A DNA stretch of 64,000 bases from Hymenobacter nivis (lineage in GTDB: Bacteria > Bacteroidota > Bacteroidia > Cytophagales > Hymenobacteraceae). Location of the stretch: assembly GCF_003149515.1 (NCBI RefSeq), contig NZ_CP029145.1, forward strand, positions 1,302,001 through 1,366,000. Reading direction: 5' to 3'. The notes under the pieces were generated by a model. It saw nothing but the letters and a program-made list of their open reading frames with translations, had not been told where the DNA came from and did not search any database. Shown piece after piece: positions 1-8,536 of the stretch. Each line of letters starts with the position of its first letter. Position 1 is the stretch's first letter. The translations under genes and the position numbers were made by a program.

Positions 1-48
1 TAGGGCCAGAAACTGGCGGGGCCGCTCGCGCAAACTCAGGTAATCCAT
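1..48 (-). CDS. Transposase N-terminus, cut by window edge
   Basis: On the minus strand an ATG at 48-46 opens a frame reading MDYLSLRERPRQFLAL that runs off the left edge. The pattern (short Tyr/Leu start, then RQFLAL) resembles the N-terminus of DDE transposases of the IS5-like group that are common in Hymenobacter; this is recognition of a short stretch, not an alignment. The start lies about 60 bases from the point at 107-110 where the neighbouring DUF6155 frame begins, which is where an IS end would be expected. The other end of the element is outside the window, so terminal repeats and target duplication cannot be checked. Confidence 0.5.
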   Translation of the reverse strand, partial: MDYLSLRERPRQFLAL

Positions 49-109
49 AGCCAAATTTACGCCTCGCCTACGGGCAGTAACTTAACACACACTTCCGAAT
101 TAGCTTTAA

Positions 110-517
110 TACCTGGATTTTTATTTTGAACCGAACGAGGTGGCCCTGCTGGCAACTCACCGCGAGCGGGTGTTGCGCGCGTTCTACCCCAAGCGCGGCT
201 ACGACTACAACCTGCGCCAGGGCAAGGCGGCCATCAGCGACTTTCGCAAGCTCGGCGTATCGGCCCAGCCGCTGGCCGACCTGATGCTGCATTATGTGGA
301 GTGCGGCGTACGTTTCACCAACGACTACGGTGACATCAACGAAAGTTTTTACTACAGCTTGGAGGGCATGTACGAGCAGGCCCTGGTGCTGATGCGGGAG
401 GCCAAGCTACTGCCCGAGTTTGCGGAGCGCAGCCACCGGGTGGTCACCGACACGCGCAATATCGGTTGGGGTTTTCACGATACACTGGCGGAACTATATG
501 AGCAATATTACGGCTAG
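110..517 (+). pseudogene. DUF6155 family protein, 5'-truncated
   Basis: The frame is open from base 110 and begins YLDFYFEPNE, then continues through FYPKRG and LADLMLHYVECG, a pattern typical of the central and C-terminal part of DUF6155 proteins (function unknown, small, cytosolic). Family members normally carry some dozens of residues before the FEPNE segment; here an in-frame TAA sits at 107-109 and nothing upstream resembles the family. A GTG at 140 is the first usable start but would remove the conserved FEPNE segment. The simplest reading is that the insertion element whose transposase starts at 48 removed the N-terminus. The C-terminus up to the TAG at 515-517 looks intact. Confidence 0.6.
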
Positions 518-622
518 CATTGCTCGCAATGGCTGCCAGCCAGCCCTTTACCGGCACCCAAACTGGCACGGGTTACGCTGCGCTTAAGCCCGCGCCAGGA
601 CTATTTAAGCCCATGCCCGTTG

Positions 623-1594
623 CTATCCGTGGCACTTCTTGTACTTCTTACCGCTGCCGCAGGGGCACGGGTCGTTGCGGCCGATTTTGGCCTGTACCGG
701 CTGGGGCTGCGGGCGGGCCATGTCGCGCCGGGCCTGGGCGTATCTCGCTTCCTACTGGGCGCGCCGCTGGGCAATGCCAGCCGCGTCGGGGTGGAAAGGC
801 GAGTAGCTATCGGAGTCGTCGCGCAACTCTTGGTAGCGAACGAAGATACCGGGGAATGGTGGCAGCGGAGACACCTTATTGAAGTCAATATCGTTCTCTC
901 CGCCGCTGACGCCCTCATCTACAAAGCCCAGGCGGTGCAGCTCCCGTATCTCAGGCTCCAGCTCGCGCAGGCCGGCATCCTGCACATCGGCCAGCAGTAG
1001 TCCCAGGTAATCTTCCAGCCCATAGCTGTAGATACCCACATCGGCTGGGAAAAGCTGCTTTGCCTGGTCGGCGTGCGTAATAATATGGCGCAGGTACCGC
1101 TGCAAAAGTGCGCTGATGGCGGGCCACAGCTCGGACTGCTCCTTGGCTAACCGCGCAATAGCGCTGGAGACTACCAGCCGGTGCTGAAGAATCAATTCCT
1201 TGTCTTCGAACAGGGCCAGCAGCTCGGGCAGACGTGTTTGGGTGGCGTGGGCCAGCATAGTGGGCACCTCTTCAAACAGGTCGTCGCCAAACCAGAATTC
1301 GGTGCTTGATGAATCGAGGCGCAGCACGCGGTGGTACACGTCGAAGGCCTCGGGGGCTTGCAGCTCGTGCAGCAGGTAAAGCGCGTGCTGGAAGTAGTAG
1401 GTATCCAGCCATTCGGTGTCCGCTAGCTTGCCGGCCTGGTAATTTTCCAGCGTGGTGCCGGTTATTTTTAGCAGCTCGGGCACGGCCGTTGCCGGACCCA
1501 GCGCCAGTATCTCGCGCAGCACCGCATCGTCGATAAAGTAATCGCGCTCATAAAGCCGCTCAAAAACCGGGTGCGTAAAGGTGGGTTAGGTCAT
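623..1594 (-). pseudogene. DUF1186/SEC-C protein interrupted by two in-frame stops
   Basis: One minus-strand frame runs from an ATG at 1594 to a TAG at 625-623, but has a TAA at codon 3 (1588-1586) and a TAG at 754-752. Between the stops lie about 277 codons of helical DUF1186-like sequence, starting PTFTHPVFERLYERDY. After the TAG the same frame gives [18 protein letters not shown] and then a textbook SEC-C zinc-binding motif ([16 protein letters not shown]). SEC-C binds zinc through Cys-x-Cys and the terminal Cys-His and is usually the extreme C-terminus, so the tail belongs to this gene. CAG to TAG and TAC/TAT to TAA would each be single changes. A shortened protein could start at GTG 1522 and end at 752, without the metal site. 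Either a decaying gene or sequencing error. Confidence 0.7.
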
Positions 1595-1930
1595 CGGAAC
1601 AATTGATTTGATGAAACAATAGCCAGCGCAGTGGCGCGGCGGCAAATATCTGTTTTTATGGATAAAAGATAAAAAGCAACCGGCCAGCGATGCCTTGGTG
1701 GCGAGTTGGGCAGCCCAGGCCGGCCCGAACTGGGCCAGGCCAGTTTCTCGAAGGATTTTGCCGCCCTTCTCCCTATTCAAAGCGGCATGCCCCCTTTGGT
1801 AGAGGTGGGCAAAAGCGTCCGGGCGTGCCAGAAAAGCGGCGCGGTGCATAAATAAAGGGGCCCCGGGAAGCAAACCTGCGCCGGAAACGTCTGTTTGAGC
1901 CGCACCGCTTTTCCACCCCAGGCCCCTGCC
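1595..1930. other. Gene-less stretch upstream of aldo/keto reductase
   Basis: No coding frame with family resemblance was seen on either strand. The stretch presumably holds the promoter of the aldo/keto reductase gene that starts at 1931 (for example the TTTG at 1892-1895 and the AT-rich run near 1848-1857), but no convincing TAnnTTTG box was found. Confidence 0.4.
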
Positions 1931-2800
1931 ATGACGCTCACCATTGCCCCCCATTCCGCCCACTCCCTCACCGTGAGCCGCCTGGGCTACGGCACCATGC
2001 GCCTGACGGGCCCCGGCATTTGGGGCGAGCCGGCCGACCGGCCGCAGGCCCTGGAAATTCTGAAAACCGCCGTGGCCCACGGCGTCAATTTCATTGATAC
2101 CGCCGATTACTACGGCGAGGACGTTACCAACCGCCTGCTTGTGGAGGCGTTGCACCCTTACCCGCAGGACCTGGTGATTTGCACCAAGGTGGGCGCCACC
2201 CGCCGGCCCGACAAAAGCTGGGTGCCCTTCAACACGCCCGCCAACCTGCGCACCAGCATCGAGAACAACCTGCGCACCCTGCGCCAGGCGCAAGTGCAGC
2301 TGGTGCACCTGCGCCTGATGGGCCCCGGCCCGGTGCCCCTGGACGAGCAACTAGGCGCCATGTTTGAACTGCAAAAGGAAGGCAAAATCCAACACGTGGG
2401 CCTGAGCAACGTGGGCCCCGAGGAGTTGCAAGCCGGCCTGGCGATGGGTGAAATTGCCACCGTGGAGAACATGTACGGCTACGCCCAGCGCACCACCCTG
2501 CGCAATGCCCACGGCGAAACCCGCGGCGGCGAAGAAGTGCTGGCCCTGTGCGAACAGCACGGCATTCCGCTGGTGCCGTTTTACTCGCTGGTGCACGGCC
2601 TGCCCAACGCCGGCGACAAGCTGGCCACGCTGGCCCGGCAGCGCGGCGTGAGCGAAGCCCAGCTCAACATCGCCTGGCTGCTGCACAAGTCACCCATGCT
2701 GCTGCCGATACCGGGCACGTCGTCGCTGGCCCACCTGCGCGAAAACCTAGCCGCCGCTGATATTCAGCTCAGCGCGGAGGACATGGCCTACCTAAGGTAG
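1931..2800 (+). CDS. Aldo/keto reductase, YdbC-like group
   Basis: NADPH-dependent oxidoreductase of the aldo/keto reductase superfamily, about 289 residues, cytosolic TIM barrel. Visible hallmarks are GYGTMRL near the N-terminus, NFIDTADYYG (catalytic Asp and Tyr), CTKVG (catalytic Lys), GLSNVG, and the C-terminal cofactor segment PIPGTSSLAHLRENL. At the place where most family members have the catalytic His (YxxH-x-D) this protein reads VHLRLMGP, so the His position is Arg, as in the E. coli YdbC pyridoxal reductase-like group. That suggests an aldehyde such as pyridoxal as substrate, but this is inference. Start chosen at ATG 1931 rather than the TTG at 1895 because family similarity starts there. 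Stands alone, with no obvious operon partner. Confidence 0.85.
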   Translation: MTLTIAPHSAHSLTVSRLGYGTMRLTGPGIWGEPADRPQALEILKTAVAHGVNFIDTADYYGEDVTNRLLVEALHPYPQDLVICTKVGATRRPDKSWVPFNTPANLRTSIENNLRTLRQAQVQLVHLRLMGPGPVPLDEQLGAMFELQKEGKIQHVGLSNVGPEELQAGLAMGEIATVENMYGYAQRTTLRNAHGETRGGEEVLALCEQHGIPLVPFYSLVHGLPNAGDKLATLARQRGVSEAQLNIAWLLHKSPMLLPIPGTSSLAHLRENLAAADIQLSAEDMAYLR

Positions 2801-3095
2801 CGGACGAAGCAGCGGGGCACCGGCCCACGCCGTAGCGGCCACCCACCTGACGCTAAAAATGCCTGGTCTCCAGGTATTTGGCTTCGCCATACCGCAAGGA
2901 TGCCTCCCGCTGGGCCGGCGCATCGGGGCGTTCACCCCCGAAGCGGGGGATGGCACGGGCGGGTAGAAAATCCGCGCCGGCACGAGCATTGGCACCGAGC
3001 GCCTCATCCCACTCGCCGCGCCCGCGGCAGGCCGGCGCAACCTTTCCCAAGTACCGATCTGCCGCACGCTGAGCGAGTATGGCCGCTGCAAGCGC
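2801..3095. other. Gene-less stretch with possible decayed minus-strand frame
   Basis: A minus-strand open frame of 65 codons (3050-2853) ends GEAKYLETRHF and contains AIPRFGGERPDA, which looks protein-like in composition, but it has no proper start, was not recognised, and may be a shadow or the tail of a decayed gene. Nothing else is seen before the inverted-repeat element that starts at 3096. Confidence 0.3.
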
Positions 3096-3293
3096 TTAGA
3101 AGCTGTTTAGGTTAGTTGATTCAGATGAACTAACTAATTTTCAATACCAAGGCAAATTTTGCCTGTCTTCCAGCCAACCTCTGACACCTGCTTGGCGGAA
3201 ATTTGGCCCGTTTGCAGCAACATCTGCCCCTGAAGTATCTGATTGGGGTAACAGAAGGCTTTTTTGAAGGCCACTAACTTAAACAGCTTCTTA
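3096..3293. mobile_element. MITE-like element with 20-bp inverted ends
   Basis: The left end TTAGAAGCTGTTTAGGTTAG (3096-3115) is matched in inverted orientation by the right end at 3273-3293, with about two mismatches over 20 bases. The roughly 155 bases between them are AT-richer than the surroundings and carry no credible gene. Such a structure is typical of a non-autonomous derivative of an insertion sequence. Fragments similar to one end (GAAGCTGTTTAA) recur near 55832 and, more degraded, near 43622 and 51213. Confidence 0.6.
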
Positions 3294-3347
3294 GAGTAAA
3301 CTGAGGCGCGCCGGGGCCCTAAGCCGGCTGGTATTTGTTTTAGGCGC

Positions 3348-4475
3348 ATGAAACGTAACTTTTGGTTTGGCCTCTGCGCTTGGCTGCTGGTGGGGCCCCT
3401 ACGCGCCCAGTCTCTGACCGGCAGCTGGCAGGGCGTCGAAACCGACACCCACCGCCGGGGGGCGCACTGGCCCACGGAGCTGCGGGTGCAGAAAAGCTCG
3501 GGCGACGGCCTGTTTGGAGTGCTGTACCAGGAGGAAGGCGGCAACCCCGGGGCCTCGGTCACGTTCCAGATGCGCGGTGCGCGCGCGGCCCACGGGGCCG
3601 GCATGCGGCTGGCGCACGGGCGCAAACTCAACCAAACCGGCCGCACGTTTCTCAGCTACTGGTGCTCTGGCACCATCGCATTCACCTACGACGAACGCGA
3701 GGAGAAGCTGACCGGCCACGCCACCTACGAGCCCGTCGGCAGCTGCAACACAGGCACCTACACGTTCTACCGCATCAAGCTGAAATCGGCGGCCACCGTG
3801 CGCGCCGGGGCCCTGAGCACCGTGCGCGTGTCGGGCCGCAACGTGCAGTGGTTTGCCAGCGCCGACCTGAAGCAGCGCCTAGCCACTGGCAACACGTACC
3901 GGGTCAAGCTCAGCAAGCCCACCACCTTTTACCTGAATCAGGATTATTATCCTACCGAGCAGAGCGCCGTGGTGCCCATTACTATTGGCGTGGCCGGGGC
4001 CCCGGCGGCCCCCGCACCGCCCAGCCCGGTACCGCTGCCCCCCGCGCCCACCCTGCCGGTCGCCCCGCTACCCACGCCGGCACTGCCCACCCCAGCACCG
4101 CCCGATACTCTGCGCCCCGCGCCCGCAGTGCCCGCACCAGCGGCACCCGTGCCGGCGGTGCTGCCCACGGTGCTGTTTCAGGTGGGCAAGGCCAAGCTGC
4201 TGCCGGCGGCCCGCCCGGCGCTCGACCAGCTAGCCGCCGAATTGAAAGCACAGCCGGCCCGGCGCGTGCGCGTGCTGGGCTACACCGACCGCGTGGGCGA
4301 ACCCGACAAAAACCAGGTGCTATCGGAGCAGCGGGCCACCGCCGTGAAGGCCTACCTGGTGCGGGCTGGCGTCGCGGCCGGGCGAGTCGCCACCGCCGGC
4401 TACGGCGACACGCGCCCCCTGTACCCATCGCCCGACGCCCGCAACCGGCGCGTGGAAGTGGAAGAAGTACCCTAA
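3348..4475 (+). CDS. OmpA family outer-membrane protein
   Basis: About 375 residues. A signal peptide (MKRNFWFGLCAWLLVGPLRAQ) is followed by a beta-rich N-terminal region to about residue 210, a Pro/Ala-rich linker (about 212-270), and a C-terminal OmpA-like peptidoglycan-binding domain (about 270-375) with VLGYTDRVG, LSEQRATAVKAYL and GYGDTRPL, ending in the conserved NRRVEVE. The Asp and Arg in this domain bind diaminopimelate in peptidoglycan. The protein probably links the outer membrane or periplasm to the cell wall. ATG at 3348 follows the MITE closely, so any promoter lies within or just after the element. What the N-terminal domain does is not recognisable. Confidence 0.85.
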   Translation: MKRNFWFGLCAWLLVGPLRAQSLTGSWQGVETDTHRRGAHWPTELRVQKSSGDGLFGVLYQEEGGNPGASVTFQMRGARAAHGAGMRLAHGRKLNQTGRTFLSYWCSGTIAFTYDEREEKLTGHATYEPVGSCNTGTYTFYRIKLKSAATVRAGALSTVRVSGRNVQWFASADLKQRLATGNTYRVKLSKPTTFYLNQDYYPTEQSAVVPITIGVAGAPAAPAPPSPVPLPPAPTLPVAPLPTPALPTPAPPDTLRPAPAVPAPAAPVPAVLPTVLFQVGKAKLLPAARPALDQLAAELKAQPARRVRVLGYTDRVGEPDKNQVLSEQRATAVKAYLVRAGVAAGRVATAGYGDTRPLYPSPDARNRRVEVEEVP

Positions 4476-4553
4476 CGGCGCGCGGAACCGGCCGGCAACC
4501 AGTAGTTTGCACTATTTTTACCTCTTCACACCCCCGCAAGAGCCCGTTTGCTT

Positions 4554-5306
4554 ATGAAACTCTTTATGCTGTTCGCGCTGGCCCTTGGCCTGCTGGCCCT
4601 CGGCCTGCTAGCCTCCCCGCTCCGGGCCCAACAAGCCCCGGCTGGGGCCCCACCACCTGCTCCCGCGCCCACCGAGCCGGCCAACCTGCCCCGCTACGCC
4701 GCCGAAAACCGGCAGCTACCGGCGCCAGTGGCCGGCACGCCGCGCGTAGTGCTGATGGGTAACTCCATCACCGACGCCTGGCCGCGGGCCGACCCCGCGT
4801 TCTTCGCTGGCAAGCCCTACGAGTACGTGGGCCGCGGCATCAGCGGGCAAGTATCGGCCGAAATGCTGGACCGCTTTCAGCGGGACGCGCTGGGCCTGCA
4901 CCCCGCCGCGGTGGCCATCCTGGCCGGCACCAACGACATTGCCGAAAACGCGGGGCCCTACCAGCCCGGGGCCACCCTGCACAACATCACGGCGATGGCC
5001 GAAATGGCCCGGGCGGCCGGCGTGCGGGTCATCCTGTGCTCCGTTACGCCCGCGGCCGAGTTTCCCTGGCGGCCCGGGCTGGGCCCGGGCCCCAAAGTGG
5101 TGGCCCTCAACACTCAAATTAAGGCTTACGCCCGCCTGCACCGCTTCGTGTACCTGGATTACCACGCCGCCCTGGCCGACGACCGGCAGGGCATGAGGAC
5201 CGGCCTGGCCAGCGACGGCGTGCACCCCACCCTGGCAGGCTACCGCGTAATGGGGCCCCTGCTGCAACAAGCCGTGGCCAAGGCCCTGAAAAAGAAGCCG
5301 AAGTAA
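4554..5306 (+). CDS. SGNH/GDSL-type hydrolase, secreted
   Basis: About 250 residues with an N-terminal signal peptide (MKLFMLFALALGLLALGLLASPLRAQ). The SGNH blocks are all visible: block I VVLMGNSIT with the nucleophile Ser near residue 68, block II GRGISGQ, block III AGTND near 125, and block V SDGVHPT near 221 with the catalytic Asp and His. These enzymes hydrolyse esters, often acetyl groups on carbohydrates or lysophospholipids; the GNSIT variant is common in Bacteroidota acetylesterase-like enzymes. Export to the periplasm is expected. The TTG at 4548 is in frame, but ATG 4554 gives the normal signal peptide. The gene starts 78 bases after the OmpA-like gene. Confidence 0.85.
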   Translation: MKLFMLFALALGLLALGLLASPLRAQQAPAGAPPPAPAPTEPANLPRYAAENRQLPAPVAGTPRVVLMGNSITDAWPRADPAFFAGKPYEYVGRGISGQVSAEMLDRFQRDALGLHPAAVAILAGTNDIAENAGPYQPGATLHNITAMAEMARAAGVRVILCSVTPAAEFPWRPGLGPGPKVVALNTQIKAYARLHRFVYLDYHAALADDRQGMRTGLASDGVHPTLAGYRVMGPLLQQAVAKALKKKPK

Positions 5307-6001
5307 CGCCCCGCCGCCGGGTAGCAAGCCCTCAGCCCGGCGCAACGCAACAGGAGGCCCGGCGCAACAACCCAGCCCCACGCCCGGCCCCGTTTTGCGG
5401 GGTAATTTCCGTTGAAATGCCCGTGCACCGCGGGCAAGCACTCCCCTTGGTTCGGGCCGTTGGGAGCTTTCTGGTGAACGGAGCTCTGCTCACAGGCTGC
5501 ACAAAAGCGCGGCCCGGAGCCCCGAGTACTGGGCCAGCCTACCCCCACACGCTCTTCGTGGCGGAGTTCTGGCTCACAGCTGGCCGCCCTGCTACAGCCA
5601 CTCGTGGTAGTTCATCTTGACCCGCTCCGATGAGCTATACAGCCAAAGCCCGTTCGTGGAGCTGGCCGTGTTCATGCGCTTCCTCCAACCCAACACTTCT
5701 TCAGCTCGGCAGGCGCCGGGCACGACTACCGCACCACGTACCGCACCAACCAGGCACGGGGTCGCATCCCCGCAGCATCACGAGGAACGGCGGCCTGAAA
5801 GCGCAGTACCTCGCCGAAGCGCACTTCATGCAGGGCCCTGATGTACTGGCCGCCAGGGCCCCGCCCGCGCCCCGAGCGGGGCCCTGGCGGGCTCGGCGCC
5901 AGTAGCGCACAGGCCCCGGGAGCAACCTATAGAAAAAAAGCTGTTGTTTTGGGCCCCGCGGCGAACCCGCCGCGACTTCCCACCTTCACGCCCCTTTTCT
6001 C
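5307..6001. other. Gene-less 0.7 kb stretch
   Basis: No frame with family resemblance, start and length was found on either strand. Short plus-strand pieces such as SPFVELAVFMRFLQPN and HDYRTTYRTNQARGR look coding-like but are broken by stops and frame changes, so decayed coding sequence is possible. An 11-base direct repeat (CCCGGCGCAAC) occurs twice within 5336-5370. Confidence 0.4.
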
Positions 6002-7198
6002 ATGACCCATTCTCGCCGCCTCGGGGCGGGCAGCCTCGGCAGCTTGCTGCTGCTGGCCGCCTGCAACCCGCAGCCCTCCGCCCAGCAGAGCACTGCCGGG
6101 GCCCCCGCCACTGCCACCGGTTCCGTTCGCACCCCTTCCGCCCCCATGCCCACGTCCACTGCTTTTGGCAAAACCACCGACGGTACCGAAGCCCGTCTGT
6201 TCACCCTCACCAACGCCCACGGCATGACGGTGGCCATCAGCAACTACGGCGGCACCATTACCGGCATCCAGGTGCCGGACAAAAACGGCAAAACCGGCGA
6301 CGTGGTGCTGGGCTTCGATGCGGTGAGCGGCTACCAGAGCCCCGCCTTTTTGAAGTCAGGGCCCTATTTCGGGGCCCTGATTGGGCGTTACGGCAACCGC
6401 ATCAAGGCCGGCAAGTTCACGCTGGAGGGCAAGAGCTATTCCTTGGCCACCAACAACGCCCCGAACTCGCTGCACGGCGGCAAGCAAGGCTTCGACAAGA
6501 AAATCTGGACGGCCACCCCCGCCCGCTCGACCGACGGCCAGAGCCTGACGCTCAAGTACCTGAGCAAGGACGGCGAGGAAGGCTACCCCGGGGCCCTCGA
6601 CGTGACGGTGGTGTACACCCTCACTGACGACAACGGCCTGCGCATTGATTACACCGCCACCACTGACAAAGCCACGGTGCTCAACCTCACCAACCACGCC
6701 TACTTCAACCTGAGCCTGGGCCAGAGCAAGGACGTGCTGGCCCACGAGGTGACGCTGCCCGCCGACCGCTACACCGTGGTCGACGCCACCCTAATTCCAA
6801 CCGGCGAGCTGCGCCCCGTCAAGGGCACGCCATTTGACTTTACTACGCCCCACGCCATTGGCGAGCGGATTGCGCAGGTGCCCGGCGGCTACGACCACAA
6901 CTGGGTGCTCAACACCACCACCGGCCAGCACAGCGCCGCCACCGTGTACGACCCCGCCTCGGGCCGCACCCTGGAAGTGCGCACGGACCAGCCCGGTGTG
7001 CAGTTCTACACTGGCAACTTCCTCGACGGCACCCTGACGGGCCACAACGGCACCGTGTACGGCAAGCACGCCGGCTTCTGCCTCGAAACCCAGCACTTCC
7101 CCGACTCGCCCAACCAGCCCAAGTTCCCAACCACCGAGCTAAAGCCGGGCGAAACCTACCACACCGCCACCACCTACACGTTTGGAGTGCGGAAGTAG
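6002..7198 (+). CDS. galM: Aldose 1-epimerase, lipoprotein form
   Basis: About 398 residues. The N-terminus (RRLGAGSLGSLLLLAAC) is a lipoprotein signal with lipobox LLAAC, so the enzyme is probably anchored in the periplasm. It interconverts alpha and beta anomers of aldoses such as galactose. Visible motifs: NYGGTITGIQVPD, the sugar-site GRYGNRI, LHGGKQGFDKKIW, the catalytic His in LTNHAYFNL (about 230) and the catalytic Glu in FCLETQHFPDSPN (about 360). Length is normal for secreted GalM of Bacteroidota. A strong hairpin lies just downstream (7253-7305). The gene is followed by two aldo/keto reductases on the same strand, but the hairpin suggests separate transcription. Confidence 0.92.
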   Translation: MTHSRRLGAGSLGSLLLLAACNPQPSAQQSTAGAPATATGSVRTPSAPMPTSTAFGKTTDGTEARLFTLTNAHGMTVAISNYGGTITGIQVPDKNGKTGDVVLGFDAVSGYQSPAFLKSGPYFGALIGRYGNRIKAGKFTLEGKSYSLATNNAPNSLHGGKQGFDKKIWTATPARSTDGQSLTLKYLSKDGEEGYPGALDVTVVYTLTDDNGLRIDYTATTDKATVLNLTNHAYFNLSLGQSKDVLAHEVTLPADRYTVVDATLIPTGELRPVKGTPFDFTTPHAIGERIAQVPGGYDHNWVLNTTTGQHSAATVYDPASGRTLEVRTDQPGVQFYTGNFLDGTLTGHNGTVYGKHAGFCLETQHFPDSPNQPKFPTTELKPGETYHTATTYTFGVRK

Positions 7199-7252
7199 CT
7201 TTTCAAAAAGGCGGCAGGCGGGGAACCGCGCTTCCTAAACAAGGGACCGCCG

Positions 7253-7305
7253 GGCCCCCCGCCGTTCGGCTTGCCTGTGGAGCAAGCCAAACGGCGGGGG
7301 GCCCG
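7253..7305. terminator. Strong hairpin after galM
   Basis: A 23-base arm starting GGGCCCCCCGCCG pairs with 7283-7305 with one mismatch, around a 7-base loop. There is no clean T-run, but the stem is very stable and sits 55 bases after the galM stop, so a transcription terminator is likely. Confidence 0.6.
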
Positions 7306-7332
7306 CTGCATTTTGTGTTGCAAAAGCTGTGT

Positions 7333-7371
7333 TTTGTGTAGCCGGGGCCCCGGGCCGGGCCTGCACCTTTG
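7333..7371 (+). promoter_or_regulatory. Shared upstream block of aldo/keto reductase gene, copy 1
   Basis: TTTGTGTAGCCGGGGCCCCG at 7333 and ACCTTTG at 7365-7371 recur, with the same 29-base offset, before the next aldo/keto reductase gene (8537-8575). ACCTTTG resembles the Bacteroidota -7 box (TAnnTTTG), and the ATG follows 58 bases later. The TTTG-to-box spacing is longer than a normal -33/-7 pair, so the conserved TTTG block may be an operator rather than a promoter element. Confidence 0.5.
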
Positions 7372-7428
7372 CGGGGCCCCGGCGGCAGCCACCGGGGCCC
7401 TCCCCTCACCTTTCACTAACTGCGTCTT

Positions 7429-8478
7429 ATGTCCCTCGCCAACTACCGCACCCTGGGCCGCTCCGGCCTGGTTATCAGCCCGCTCGCCCTGGGCACCATG
7501 ACGTTTGGCACCCAGCGCTGGGGCTCGGCCGACGACGTATCGCGGGCCATTTTTGATGCTTACGTCGACGGCGGCGGCAATTTTATTGACACCGCCGACG
7601 TGTACGCTGGTGGGCGCAGCGAGGAGCTGCTGGGCGACTACGTGGCCGCGCGCGGCCTGCGCGACCAGCTGGTACTAGCCACCAAGTTTGGCTTCAATGC
7701 CCAGGCCGGCAACCCCCACGGCGGCGGCAACGGCCGCAAAAACATTTATAGGGCCCTGGAAGGCAGCCTGCGCCGGCTGAAAACCGACTACGTGGACATG
7801 TACTACATGCACGCCTGGGACGCGGTGACGCCCGCCGATGAGGTGCTGCAAACCCTGGGCGACTTGGTACGGGCCGGCAAAATCCGCTACTTCGGCCTCT
7901 CCGACATGCCCGCCTGGTACGCCACCCAACTGGCCACGCTGGCCACCGCGCACGCCGTGCCGGGCCCCGTGGCCATGCAGCTCGAATACTCGCTCGTGGA
8001 GCGCACCATCGAGCGCGAGTACGTGCCCGCCGCCCGCGCCCTGGGCCTGGGCCTTGTGCCGTGGAGCCCGCTGGCGGCCGGTTTCCTAGCCGGCAAGTAC
8101 CAGCGCGAAGGCGCCGGGGCCACTGGCGAGGGCCGCCTCACCGGCCCCAACCCGTTCGGCAACAGCAAGTTCACTGACCGCAACTGGGCTGTGCTGGACG
8201 CGCTGCGGACAGTGGCGGCCGAGGCCGGCCGGCCACTGGCCCAAGTGGCCTTGGCTTGGGCCGCGGCGCAGCCGGGCATCAGCTCGCTCATCATCGGGGC
8301 CAGCAAAACAACGCAGCTGGCCGACAACTTGGCCGCGCTCGACCTGCACCTCACGCCCGAGCAGCTGGGGGCCCTAGCCGAGGCTAGCGCGCCCGAGTCC
8401 ACTTTCCCTTACGCCATTTTCGGGCCGGCCGTGAACCGCGCCATCTTCGGCGGCCACACCGTGGCGGGCTGGCAGTAG
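7429..8478 (+). CDS. Aldo/keto reductase
   Basis: About 349 residues, NADPH-dependent aldo/keto reductase with all four catalytic residues: Asp and Tyr in FIDTADVYAGG, Lys in LATKFG, and His in YYMHAWD. The N-terminus YRTLGRSGLVISPLALGTMTFG is typical, and the cofactor end IIGASKTTQLADNLAAL is present. It likely reduces aldehydes or ketones in the cytosol; the substrate cannot be told. ATG 7429 follows a conserved upstream block (7333-7371). The gene is followed by a second reductase and an AraC regulator on the same strand, so all three are probably one stress- or carbonyl-response group. Confidence 0.92.
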   Translation: MSLANYRTLGRSGLVISPLALGTMTFGTQRWGSADDVSRAIFDAYVDGGGNFIDTADVYAGGRSEELLGDYVAARGLRDQLVLATKFGFNAQAGNPHGGGNGRKNIYRALEGSLRRLKTDYVDMYYMHAWDAVTPADEVLQTLGDLVRAGKIRYFGLSDMPAWYATQLATLATAHAVPGPVAMQLEYSLVERTIEREYVPAARALGLGLVPWSPLAAGFLAGKYQREGAGATGEGRLTGPNPFGNSKFTDRNWAVLDALRTVAAEAGRPLAQVALAWAAAQPGISSLIIGASKTTQLADNLAALDLHLTPEQLGALAEASAPESTFPYAIFGPAVNRAIFGGHTVAGWQ

Positions 8479-8482
8479 GGCC

Positions 8483-8507
8483 CCGGGGGCAATAACGGGG
8501 CCCCCGG
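8483..8507. terminator. Short GC hairpin between reductase genes
   Basis: CCGGGGGC at 8483-8490 pairs with GCCCCCGG at 8500-8507 right after the stop of the first reductase. No T-run follows, so termination is only possible, not clear. Confidence 0.35.
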
Positions 8508-8536
8508 CGCGGCGGTTTGTATCCCACAAAACGCGG

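Noticed and set aside
3362..4762. Long plus-strand frame overlapping the OmpA-like and SGNH hydrolase genes
   Set aside because: Arg/Pro/Ala-rich shadow of the GC-rich genes; the overlapped frames have clear domains.
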